Origin: Chromatiales bacterium
GTDB lineage: Bacteria > Pseudomonadota > Gammaproteobacteria > Chromatiales > Chromatiaceae
Length of the DNA: 40,053 bases
Assembly (NCBI GenBank): GCA_022360905.1
Contig: JAKSBX010000275.1
Span: 1-40,053, forward strand
Direction of reading: 5' to 3'
Shown here: positions 32,280 through 39,855 of the stretch, piece after piece
Numbering within the stretch: the first letter of the stretch is position 1
Layout: the number at the start of each line of letters is the position of its first letter
Notes under the pieces: model-generated
What the model saw: only the letters and a program-made list of their open reading frames with translations
Database searches by the model: none
Told to the model about the DNA's origin: nothing
Position numbers and translations under genes: made by a program

Positions 32280-33146
32280 ATGAGCGATAGATTTAACTAC
32301 CAAACTAAAAAATATTTTCTGGCGGTATTTGCAGGTAGCGGACTCTTTTGGAGTGTGGGAGGTGTAATGAGTTTCAATCCTGATTGGGTGGACTTCTACA
32401 TGCTGCCCATGTTGCTGGGCTTGATGATGCCGGCCATTGTTGCTGGTCTGCTGATCTGGAAGCAGCCAGGGGATGCGTTGCAGCGGGATTTCAAATGTCG
32501 TCTGCTGAGTCTGAGCCTGATTAAGCCAGGGGTGTTTCTATTCTCACTGATATTGATGCCCCTCTCGGTGCTGTTGTCGATTGTAATCTCGCTGGGAGTC
32601 GGCGGCTCTGTCGAGCAGTTTCAGGTTTCAGGGGCTTTTTCGTTCAGCACCGGTTTTGTGCCGGTATTGCTACTGTTGTTTCTGGCGGCTCTTTTCGAGG
32701 AGCTGGGTTGGCGGGGCTATGGATTCGAGAGTCTTGAGAAGGGACGGAGCTTTCTGTCTGCTTCACTGATATTCGGTCTGCTCTGGTCTGCATGGCACCT
32801 GCCACTGTTGTGGGTGAAGGACTCATATCAGTATGAGATCTATCAATTGAGTCCCTGGTATGTGCTGAATTTCTATCTCAGTACCGCCGTACTGGGTGTG
32901 ATCATCAGCTGGGTGTGCCATGTCAATCAGCGCAGTATCCTGGTGGCGATACTGTTTCACTTTGTTGTCAATCTATCCCAGGAGATGCTGAGTATGACAC
33001 AGCAGACAAAGAGTATTCAGACTGTTGTTCTGATTCTCTTTGCCCTGGTGATTATCAGATACCAGTGGCCCTTGTTCAGGCGAAAGAGAGAGTTGGTGGT
33101 TACCAGTACCAGAGATACTGGCTCTGTTGATCAAAATTGGTTTTAA
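32280..33146 (+). CDS. CPBP-family intramembrane metalloprotease
   Basis: 288 residues from the ATG with GGAAG upstream. About seven or eight membrane helices. The three conserved motifs of the CPBP/Abi (Rce1-like) family are present: FEELGWRGYGFESL (Glu140, Glu141), WSAWHLPLLW with the catalytic-site His, and ILFHFVVN with the third His. These proteins cleave or process membrane-bound substrates; bacterial members are linked to bacteriocin immunity or signal processing. Its last 47 bases overlap tail-to-tail with the convergent AraC gene. Confidence 0.9.
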   Translation: MSDRFNYQTKKYFLAVFAGSGLFWSVGGVMSFNPDWVDFYMLPMLLGLMMPAIVAGLLIWKQPGDALQRDFKCRLLSLSLIKPGVFLFSLILMPLSVLLSIVISLGVGGSVEQFQVSGAFSFSTGFVPVLLLLFLAALFEELGWRGYGFESLEKGRSFLSASLIFGLLWSAWHLPLLWVKDSYQYEIYQLSPWYVLNFYLSTAVLGVIISWVCHVNQRSILVAILFHFVVNLSQEMLSMTQQTKSIQTVVLILFALVIIRYQWPLFRRKRELVVTSTRDTGSVDQNWF

Positions 33147-34125
33147 GGTATTGGCCGGGTGTCATGCCGGTGTAACGTTTAAAATCCTTGATGAAATGTG
33201 CCTGGTCAAAATAGCCGCTGCGGTAGGCCAATTCAGTCAAGTTGATAGACTGGCGTTTCGACAAGATCCGCCAAAGCAGTTGATGGGTTTGTTGGAACCT
33301 CAGGTTGCTCTGGATCTGTTTGAATGACATGCCATAGACTTCTGTATAACGCTTTTGCAGCCAGCGTTCACTCTTTTGGTAGTGCCGTGCCTGTTCGGTC
33401 AGGCTCTGCTGCAGGTTGGGAAGAGGGGGCGTAAAACCTTTGGCTGCAGTCGTATGATGATTGCTGTTATCCGATGGCGAGGCGCTGCAGATTTTCAGTC
33501 GCTGCTTGGTGATCTGCTGCCACAGTTGTTGTAGGAAGTAGCGCTCTACTATCTCGATCAATGCCTGACCCGTATTGGCGGCTGCCATCTCCTCCAGCAT
33601 CAAACTGGAGGTGGTTTGACCCAGAAGGTCGGCCAGTTGCAGGTCTTCACCGCTGAGCTCCCTAGGTGCGTATTGAAAGAGTTCGTAGAAGGTTATCGGG
33701 TAGAGATCGACCTTGAGGTTTTTGATCGGCCGGGAGTGTTTGTCGCTGGCAAGCTGATAGATGTCGAACCATTGACCTAGGCCCAGTTTGATGTAGGTTC
33801 GCTTTGCGATTTCAATGCCTTGAGTTGACTGGCTTCTGGAAGATGTATGTGAGTTCGCCGGTTGTGAAAAGCCATGCCCCTGACCGCGGATTTCACTCAG
33901 TCCTCCATAAAACTCAAAGTAGATTTGTGTCATCACGGTTGGGTAGGCCCGGGTAATCAGTTTGGCCTGCCGCTCGTGAAGACAGCCGATGGAGTAGGTG
34001 TAGCTGACAATGTATCGATGTAATAGGGGGTGTGTCGGTTTGGCTGAGCCAAAATCGACCCAGGACTGATGTTCATTCTGTTCTGCCAGTAACTTCAGGC
34101 GATCAGTATCGGTGCTGACAGACAT
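33100..34125 (-). CDS. AraC-family transcriptional regulator
   Basis: 341 residues. The C-terminal 100 residues hold the double helix-turn-helix of the AraC family: a first helix pair around SERWLQKRYTEVYGMSFKQIQSNLRFQ and the conserved INLTELAYRSGYFDQAHFIKDFKRYTGMTPGQYLK. The N-terminal 220 residues are an uncharacterised sensor region. The regulated genes are unknown; the CPBP and MipA/OmpV genes on the opposite strand are candidates by location only. The 3' end overlaps the CPBP gene. Confidence 0.92.
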   Translation of the reverse strand: MSVSTDTDRLKLLAEQNEHQSWVDFGSAKPTHPLLHRYIVSYTYSIGCLHERQAKLITRAYPTVMTQIYFEFYGGLSEIRGQGHGFSQPANSHTSSRSQSTQGIEIAKRTYIKLGLGQWFDIYQLASDKHSRPIKNLKVDLYPITFYELFQYAPRELSGEDLQLADLLGQTTSSLMLEEMAAANTGQALIEIVERYFLQQLWQQITKQRLKICSASPSDNSNHHTTAAKGFTPPLPNLQQSLTEQARHYQKSERWLQKRYTEVYGMSFKQIQSNLRFQQTHQLLWRILSKRQSINLTELAYRSGYFDQAHFIKDFKRYTGMTPGQYLKTNFDQQSQYLWYW

Positions 34126-34364
34126 GGATGTTAACCATATATTTCTTCGACTATAGAGTGTACAGGGCCAGGATGATCGATGCCGAGTTGTAAAGATGAA
34201 TAATTCGGTTGTATTGCACTGTACCTTGTATTGTCACTGCTTGTTATGAAGATTAGACAAGAAAACCGCCAGCTGTCGAATCAATAAGGTTAATTTCTTA
34301 TGGTTGATTTAACGTGATGATACTGAATGGTTTTTTTGTTTTTCCTGTTGCTTGTGAGATTTGA

Positions 34365-34739
34365 CTAGATAAAAGCGTAAATGAGAAACGCGCCGAAAGC
34401 GGTCGCTAGAGCACCACCAGCCCGGCCATAAGTTTTTGCAATGGATAGCGCCCAGGACATCAACCTGCGAAAGCCCTCGCGGCCGATGACTGTAAGTACA
34501 ACTGCCGCAATAATAGAGAGCCAGCCAACTATTTCAATGATCAACGGGAATCTCGATAGTGACGCTTGGCTGATTAGAAGTATTCCCAGAATCAGTCTGG
34601 CAACGACAGCCAGTATATGAATGCCTGGTTTTTCAAGTTTATCGCTTAGGTATCCTAATATTAATTCCGGGCTGATCTGGATAATGAGACCTGCAACCAG
34701 TATCAGGATCCCAAATAAGATAATTACAGAAATCATCAT
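34365..34739 (-). CDS. small integral membrane protein, unknown function
   Basis: 124 residues with four predicted membrane helices (near 3-23, 40-60, 65-86 and 104-123). A short basic loop KLEKPGIHI and another, GREGFRRLMSWA, lie between them. I recognise no family. It lies 49 bases downstream of the dioxygenase gene on the same strand and may be co-transcribed with it. The two adjacent ATG codons at the start leave one codon of uncertainty. Confidence 0.7.
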   Translation of the reverse strand: MMISVIILFGILILVAGLIIQISPELILGYLSDKLEKPGIHILAVVARLILGILLISQASLSRFPLIIEIVGWLSIIAAVVLTVIGREGFRRLMSWALSIAKTYGRAGGALATAFGAFLIYAFI

Positions 34740-34788
34740 GCGATCTCTTTAGTATTTATTGGTGAGTGGGATATATGATACCAGGGTT

Positions 34789-35427
34789 CTAGCTGAAACC
34801 CTCCATTAGAATAAAATCAAAGTTTGCTGTGAGTTCAACAATTGCATCGCCACTGGGGTGAAAATCTGCCAGTACCATCGGGCGAAGGATGCTGGGAATC
34901 CGTTGAAATAGAAAATCTTCACTGTTTTGCGCTTCACCCGCTACATAGATCTGAGTGACAAAGGGTCTCATGCCATCACGAAAAACAGCGGCATGGATGT
35001 GAGGTGTACGGCCTGGGTAGGGAACAGGTCGGATGGTGCGGAAGCGATAGCGTCCTTGGTTGTCGGTTATGCTTTTGCCGAATCCCTGAAAATTTCTGTC
35101 CATCGGTTTTGAATGATCGTCTTCACTGTGCCGGTAACGGCCGTTGAAGTCACACTGCCATATCTCAACACGAACTCCCCTCAGGGGATTACCGTTTATG
35201 TCAATCACTTTGCCATATAAATCAGCAAGGACGCCTTTGGCGATGCCTTTAGCGCCCGAAATTTGCGTCAGATCATTGTCATCATCAAGTATCGGCAGGT
35301 CGGGGTAAAAAGGCCCGGCTGACTGGCGGGGGGTTAACAGCTGTCTGGCCTGGACCGGAAGAGTAAGTAGAGCAGCGCTGCCGCCCAGTATCAGGTTGCG
35401 ACGGTATTTGTTGATGAACTCTGACAT
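34789..35427 (-). CDS. Tat-exported intradiol ring-cleavage dioxygenase-like protein
   Basis: 212 residues. The N terminus YRRNLILGGSAALLTLP is a twin-arginine signal. The mature part has the intradiol dioxygenase fold marks: SAGPFYP, a VEIWQCDFNGRYRH strand, and RPVPYPGRTPHIHAAV. The four ligands of the non-haem Fe(III) site would be Tyr98, Tyr137, His143 and His145. Such enzymes cleave catechol-type rings between the hydroxyls, as protocatechuate 3,4-dioxygenase does. No second subunit or other ring-degrading genes are here, so the substrate may be an external aromatic or a quinone. GAGACA lies before the ATG. Confidence 0.88.
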   Translation of the reverse strand: MSEFINKYRRNLILGGSAALLTLPVQARQLLTPRQSAGPFYPDLPILDDDNDLTQISGAKGIAKGVLADLYGKVIDINGNPLRGVRVEIWQCDFNGRYRHSEDDHSKPMDRNFQGFGKSITDNQGRYRFRTIRPVPYPGRTPHIHAAVFRDGMRPFVTQIYVAGEAQNSEDFLFQRIPSILRPMVLADFHPSGDAIVELTANFDFILMEGFS

Positions 35428-35720
35428 GGTTGTCTCGTGAGTGTTTTTTGAGTCTGTGAGGTAGTATGAATGTCCAGCAAGTGTACTGACAGAGCCTGGA
35501 TGAAAGGCATCTGTTTATAGATTAGTGCATTATGATCAATCAGACTTTGAATAAAACCTTTGTTAAATAGTCGTTTTAAGCATATTTTGGGATAGGCGCG
35601 ATAAAAAAGCACCAGTGGTGGTTGAACTGATTGCGCTTCCAATAGGTGACGGATGGTGTGCGACACGGAAAAATAATAATATCTCTTTATGACGACTCAG
35701 TGATCATGGAATCAGACGCA

Positions 35721-37580
35721 ATGTGTATCTTACGGAAATTATTAATTTTATTTGTTTTTATGTCTGGGTGCGGCGGCGGTGATGGCGGAAATAAAGAAGA
35801 TGATTCCTGGGTGTGGCGTAATCCGCTACCCTCGGGGAATAACCTAAACGATGTGGCCTGGAATGGCAGCTTGTTGGTTGCCGTGGGAGATAACGGGACC
35901 ATATTGACCAGTGCGGATGCTCAGCAGTGGGTGCAACAGGATTCCGGAGAGTTGAGAGGCTTTAAGTCTGTTATCTGGGCTGGTGACCGATTTATTGCTG
36001 TAGGGGGAAATACGCGCCAACCGCTGCTGGTGGCGAGCAGTGTTGATGGTATTGAATGGATAATACTGGACACCAATATTGACTCCATCTTTCCACTGGA
36101 GGACGTGGTGTGGGATGGTAACCAGCTTATCGCAGTCGGATGTAAAAAAGTGATCGGTAGTGAGGACGGCGTTGAGTGGAATCTACGCTTGGACGGTGAG
36201 CTTGATACAGATTGTTATAAGGGTGTCGAATGGACAGGTGAGCAGTTCGTGGCGGTGGGAGGCAACATAAAGCCACATATCTCGATTAGTACGGATGGAA
36301 TGTCATGGAGTCATATCGATACCGCCTCTCTGTATCCGAATTCTGCACACGATATACAGCCTCAAGCATTCGGGATTGAACCGCAGCCGCAACAGGTTGT
36401 TTGGACGGGCGATCAATTGGTTGCCGTTGGTTCGGAAGGGCTTGTCATCACCAGCTCAGATGGTATCTCATGGACAGTGCAGGATTCAGGAACAACGCAA
36501 CGTCTCACGAGCCTGACTTGGACGGGTACAAAACTTATTGCAACTCAACACACTGGTACCGTGCACGTGAGCTATGATGGCGTGAGTTGGGAGTCGTTCG
36601 TTATCGATTCGCCCAGGTATATAAACGGGGCAGCTTTTACCGGTGAAGATATCGTGCTGGTTGGCAGTGCGGGGTCTATTATTTCGTTGAATGAAGATTT
36701 CAGTGTAAGTGAGTATGGTTCATCAGTTTCATATTCTCCTTTGACCGATGTTGTCTGGAATGGTGCTCGATACATTGCTGTTGGAACAGAAGTTTTGAGC
36801 AGTAGCGATGGTATTGTGTGGGAGCAGGAAAGTGTAAACCTAAGCTCATACTTGTGGCGTGTTATTTGGGCCGGCGATAGATTTTTTGCTGTTGGGGATG
36901 AGGGGTTGATTGTCAGTAGCTCAGATGGATCAGAATGGACGCATCACGAAATTAGCGCTGAGTTTCCTGATAGACAAATTCTCTATGATATTGCCTGGTC
37001 AGGTTCGCGTTTTGTGGCTGTAGGAGATAACTGGATTTTAACAAGCCTTGATGGTGAAGATTGGGCAGTTGTTGAGCATCCTGAGTTCTTTCTATATAAG
37101 CTTACCAATATCCTGTGGACTGGATCGGAATTTATTGGTTTCGGCAATAAAACCGGTGGTGATGGTGATGTGGTGATCTCCAGTGTCGATGGGTTAAGTT
37201 GGACGGTAAATCACCGTACACTGAATGACGGTGAGGAATTTCAGAGTACTGAATTTCTATATAGCGTTGCCTATAATGGTGAGCAGTTTGTGGCTCTTGA
37301 TCATAATATAGGGGAATTTCAGAATTATATTTATACCAGTAGCGATGGTATCCGCTGGCATAGGCATGAACATGGGATCACTCGAAATCTGCGTGGTATC
37401 CACTGGACGGGAATGAAATATATTGCAGTTGGGGATGGTGTAATTGCTTCTAGTCTTGATGGTGTCACGTGGCAGGAAGAGACAGTTATGACTAGCCAGC
37501 GACTCTATGGTGCGGCGTCGTCAGGGCAGAAAGTGGTTGTCGTTGGTGAAGGTGGATCAATTATCTCAACAAGCAAATAA
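35721..37580 (+). CDS. lipoprotein made of about 14 beta-propeller repeats
   Basis: 619 residues from the ATG at 35721 (MCILRKLL); an upstream ATG at 35706 is possible. The lipobox is FMSGC, followed by a Gly/Asp linker. The whole mature part consists of about 45-residue repeats of the form V-W-x-G-x-x-F-V-A-V-G-x-x-G-x-I-x-x-S-x-D-G-x-x-W. I count thirteen full units and a fourteenth without its last strand. This fits two seven-bladed propellers. The S-x-D-G-x-x-W motif is an Asp-box. No catalytic signature is seen, so a surface-binding or scaffold role is likely. The composition is lower in GC than aprBA or hyb. Confidence 0.85.
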   Translation: MCILRKLLILFVFMSGCGGGDGGNKEDDSWVWRNPLPSGNNLNDVAWNGSLLVAVGDNGTILTSADAQQWVQQDSGELRGFKSVIWAGDRFIAVGGNTRQPLLVASSVDGIEWIILDTNIDSIFPLEDVVWDGNQLIAVGCKKVIGSEDGVEWNLRLDGELDTDCYKGVEWTGEQFVAVGGNIKPHISISTDGMSWSHIDTASLYPNSAHDIQPQAFGIEPQPQQVVWTGDQLVAVGSEGLVITSSDGISWTVQDSGTTQRLTSLTWTGTKLIATQHTGTVHVSYDGVSWESFVIDSPRYINGAAFTGEDIVLVGSAGSIISLNEDFSVSEYGSSVSYSPLTDVVWNGARYIAVGTEVLSSSDGIVWEQESVNLSSYLWRVIWAGDRFFAVGDEGLIVSSSDGSEWTHHEISAEFPDRQILYDIAWSGSRFVAVGDNWILTSLDGEDWAVVEHPEFFLYKLTNILWTGSEFIGFGNKTGGDGDVVISSVDGLSWTVNHRTLNDGEEFQSTEFLYSVAYNGEQFVALDHNIGEFQNYIYTSSDGIRWHRHEHGITRNLRGIHWTGMKYIAVGDGVIASSLDGVTWQEETVMTSQRLYGAASSGQKVVVVGEGGSIISTSK

Positions 37581-37727
37581 AGATAAGCTATTAAACCGTT
37601 AAATCGACCTTATTCTTAAAACGTGCTTTGTTAAAAGATACAAATTGCAACATAGGCTTGAAGTATATTTTATGGCGCAACATTATTTGTGACCTGCTAA
37701 TAGGGGTTATGTAGATTCTCGTGCTTT

Positions 37728-38306
37728 CTATTTGTGATCAGGCCCTGCTTCATGGCTATTTGTCAGTGAGCGGATCTCATCCACGGTATAGCGGGGAGTG
37801 ATGTGGCGTGGGCAGTTCCAGTCGAAGGCCTCTACCTTTAATGTAACCAGTCGTTCTGTCTGACCGTTGTAGTCCGGGTTCTCCAGCTGTTCACGTAGTG
37901 CAGAATCTTCATCGGCTTCCATAATTGAGGCTTCTGCCCAGATCTTCAAGCGCTGCTGGTTTGGGTAATCCATTAAGATCAGCGAGACTTTACGATTGGC
38001 TTCGATGTTACCGGTAGTGATGTACTGTCCATTCCCGCGAAAGTCTGTATAGCCTAATGTGATATCGTCGATCACTTTGAGAAAGCCAGGTTCACCACCT
38101 CGAAATTGAACGTAGGGCCAACCGTTTTCTCCGATGGAAGCCATATAGAAACTGTCCCGGGATTGAATGAAGAGGGCCTCTCTGGCGCTGAGTCGATATC
38201 TATCCCCCGACTGTTCCATGCGTTCATAGGCCTTGCGTGTGCCATAGCGTGACTGAGCTTTTTTGACACTCTCTGTGAATGCATAGTTTGTGAAGTTCTT
38301 GCTCAT
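37728..38306 (-). CDS. pyridoxamine 5'-phosphate oxidase-family flavin-binding protein
   Basis: 192 residues of the FMN-binding split-barrel (PPOX) type. The segments FIQSRDSFYMASIGENGWPYVQFRGG, LGYTDFRGNGQYITTGNI and KVSLILMDY are typical of the larger family members that bind FMN or a deazaflavin and reduce small substrates. The C-terminal WNCPRHITPRYT is a recurrent mark of this branch. The true substrate is not predictable. A very strong AGGAGG precedes the ATG. It is downstream of the glutaredoxin gene on the same strand. Confidence 0.88.
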   Translation of the reverse strand: MSKNFTNYAFTESVKKAQSRYGTRKAYERMEQSGDRYRLSAREALFIQSRDSFYMASIGENGWPYVQFRGGEPGFLKVIDDITLGYTDFRGNGQYITTGNIEANRKVSLILMDYPNQQRLKIWAEASIMEADEDSALREQLENPDYNGQTERLVTLKVEAFDWNCPRHITPRYTVDEIRSLTNSHEAGPDHK

Positions 38307-38341
38307 GTTGAATCCTCCTGTCTGTTACAGGTCCGGTTCGC

Positions 38342-38503
38342 TCAATCCCGAATGACCTTCGGGTTTTTCTCCTGGTGGGGTTCTGATGTGTAGGCCAGTG
38401 CGGATCGCGGTAGTTCCAGGCGTTTTCGGCGCGGCAGAACCTTCTGCATCTTGCTTGCTCTACCAAAGGGGGATTTCGGTGGTCGTATCTGATTGGTTGC
38501 CAT
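38342..38503 (-). CDS. possible small basic protein of 53 residues
   Basis: An uninterrupted frame between the glutaredoxin and PPOX genes. The translation begins MATNQIRPPKSPFGRASKM and is strongly basic, with PRRKRLELPRS in the middle. No family is recognised, and no clear ribosome binding site stands before the ATG. A second frame is open across the same stretch, so coding is not certain. It would fill an otherwise empty 260-base gap in a same-strand gene series. Confidence 0.3.
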   Translation of the reverse strand: MATNQIRPPKSPFGRASKMQKVLPRRKRLELPRSALAYTSEPHQEKNPKVIRD

Positions 38504-38526
38504 CGGTTGAGTGCCCTCTTCGATGA

Positions 38527-38553
38527 GCCTCCTCTCTGAGGCGGAGAGGAGGC
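38527..38553. repeat. 10-bp perfect inverted repeat downstream of the glutaredoxin gene
   Basis: GCCTCCTCTC (38527-38536) and GAGAGGAGGC (38544-38553) pair exactly over a 7-base loop. It begins 17 bases after the glutaredoxin stop on the minus strand. There is no T-run, so it may be a terminator of weak type or a processing hairpin. Confidence 0.55.
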
Positions 38554-38569
38554 AAAGGTGCCGCTAGTC

Positions 38570-38836
38570 TCAGTAACGAGTGTCGTTGGCGCTGTTCTTG
38601 GCTTTGATCTCAGAGAGATTAAGTTTCGACAGCTCATCGAATCCACCGATTGAGATATCGTCGATGAAGATTTGCGGCACCGTACGTCGGCCGGATCGCT
38701 CCATCATCTCGAGCAGGCGGGCCTGGTCCGATGAAACATCGATCTCTTCGTAGTCGAGACCCTCGGACTGCAACAGCGACTTGGCCCGGGTGCACCAGGG
38801 GCATTGGTTGGTCGAATAGATTTCGATATGGTTCAT
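38570..38836 (-). CDS. grxC: glutaredoxin 3 (GrxC type)
   Basis: 88 residues, the usual length. Dithiol active site CPWC at residues 12-15 after a first strand IEIYSTNQ, followed by the GrxC-type YEEIDVSSD segment. TVPQIFIDDISIGGFDEL gives the cis-proline and the glutathione-binding GGFDEL (GG-[FCS]-[DS]). It reduces disulfides and glutathione mixed disulfides in the cytoplasm. The gene lies upstream of the PPOX gene on the same strand. Confidence 0.94.
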   Translation of the reverse strand: MNHIEIYSTNQCPWCTRAKSLLQSEGLDYEEIDVSSDQARLLEMMERSGRRTVPQIFIDDISIGGFDELSKLNLSEIKAKNSANDTRY

Positions 38837-38945
38837 GTCGTTTCTCCGCTTGTTTTGTGTCAGTGCCAGTTACAGCGCAAGTGGCGTGCCAGAAAGCTAA
38901 AGTTAATTAAATCAATTAGATAGCCTTTCCCGGTAACCACAAAAA

Positions 38946-38960
38946 CTTGTGTTCCACAAG
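38946..38960. promoter_or_regulatory. short dyad upstream of the PAS gene
   Basis: CTTGTG-TTC-CACAAG, 6-base arms, 40 bases before the PAS gene start codon, in the gap between divergent grxC and the PAS gene. Weak evidence of an operator. Confidence 0.3.
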
Positions 38961-38999
38961 ATATTGAGCTTTACTCCTTAAAAATTTGAGGTGAAACCA

Positions 39000-39695
39000 A
39001 TGGTGGATGGACTGCTTAAAGAGGCGCCAACCCTGCTGGCGGTGGTGGATCGAGATCTGATCTGTCGCAACCTGAGCCACGGTTGGCTTACCCGGCTTGG
39101 AGTGACCCGGACAGGCAAAAGGTTGAGTCTCTCCCTGGCGGAGCTTTTCCTGCTGGATGAGATGCCTGAATTCGAGGATCGGCTGAAACAGGTACTGCGC
39201 GGCGATGAGCCGTTACAGGATGTACCGGTCTGTCTGCTGGGCGGGGAGATGGTCACAGAGGGCTTTCTCTCTGCCTGGCTGATCCATGCAGAGACCGGTG
39301 TCGGGTCCCTCTTTCTGGCTGCGACCTGCAGTACCCATCTGAACCAAGCCCTGGAGGAGCTGCGCCAGCTACGCACCATGCATGAGTTGATCCTCAATGC
39401 GGCCGGTGAGGGAATCTATGGGCTCGACGCTAATGGGCTGGGTACCTTTGGTAATGCCGCCACCACGGAGATCCTCGGTTGGCAACCGGGGGATGTGATC
39501 GGCAAGCGCTCCCATGATATCCATCACCACTCCGACCACGTGCTGCACACATGTGGTGTCAGCTATTGGCTCGCTAACCACCCAAGGGAGTTCCAGCAGC
39601 TCCGCTGGGCCGCTGGGATTTGTGACGAGGCGCAACCGGCAACAAGCATACTTGTACAAACTGTTTGTACCATAGTTCTCAGAGTTGCAAGGTAG
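39000..39695 (+). pseudogene. PAS-domain sensory protein, 3' end lost at a junction
   Basis: The frame starts at ATG 39000, nine bases after GAGG; an upstream GTG at 38991 overlaps that site. Residues 1-115 form a PAS-like region (LAVVDRDLICRNLSHGWLTRLGV). Residues about 130-178 are the start of a canonical PAS domain (LILNAAGEGIYGLDANGLGTFGNAATTEILGW, then IGKRSHDIHHHS). In related proteins HHHS is followed by a PDGxPYP stretch. Here the sequence changes at about 39534 to residues with no PAS character (DHVLHTCGVSYWLAN) and ends at 39695. The rest of the PAS domain and any kinase, GGDEF or helix-turn-helix output are missing. The cause is a junction with unrelated DNA, real or from assembly. 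Confidence 0.75.
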
Positions 39696-39855
39696 CGCAG
39701 TCGGATAAGGCGCGCAGCCGCAAAGGTCATCCATCCGACAGGGGCCGCGAGTTCGAGGCTCGGTGTGCCGTCAAAGGGCTTCTTTTTTCTAATTTTTGTA
39801 TCGATTTGTATGGTTCCTGTCGTCTTTTCTTTTTTTATGCGAATTGATGGCTTTC
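39534..39855. other. unrelated segment between a broken PAS gene and a broken TRAP permease gene
   Basis: About 320 bases that fit neither neighbour. The first part is mixed in composition; the last third (39775-39840) is T-rich with several T-runs, unlike anything else in the window. It holds no supportable gene. A tRNA-like pair of internal motifs at 39693-39759 is listed separately. Confidence 0.6.
39693..39759 (+). other. tRNA-like sequence with Pol III-type A-box and B-box motifs (not a valid tRNA)
   Basis: TAGCGCAGTCGG (39693-39704) matches the tRNA D-arm/A-box pattern TRGCNNAGYNGG exactly, and the D-stem GCGC/GCGC pairs. GTTCGAGGC (39751-39759) matches the T-loop/B-box pattern GWTCRANNC. 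The spacing is 58 bases, against about 45 in a class I tRNA. The acceptor arms do not pair and I can fold no anticodon stem, so this is not a working tRNA. A T-run (TTCTTTTTTC, 39781-39790) follows. It may be a decayed tRNA or a tRNA-derived SINE from eukaryotic DNA. Confidence 0.35.
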
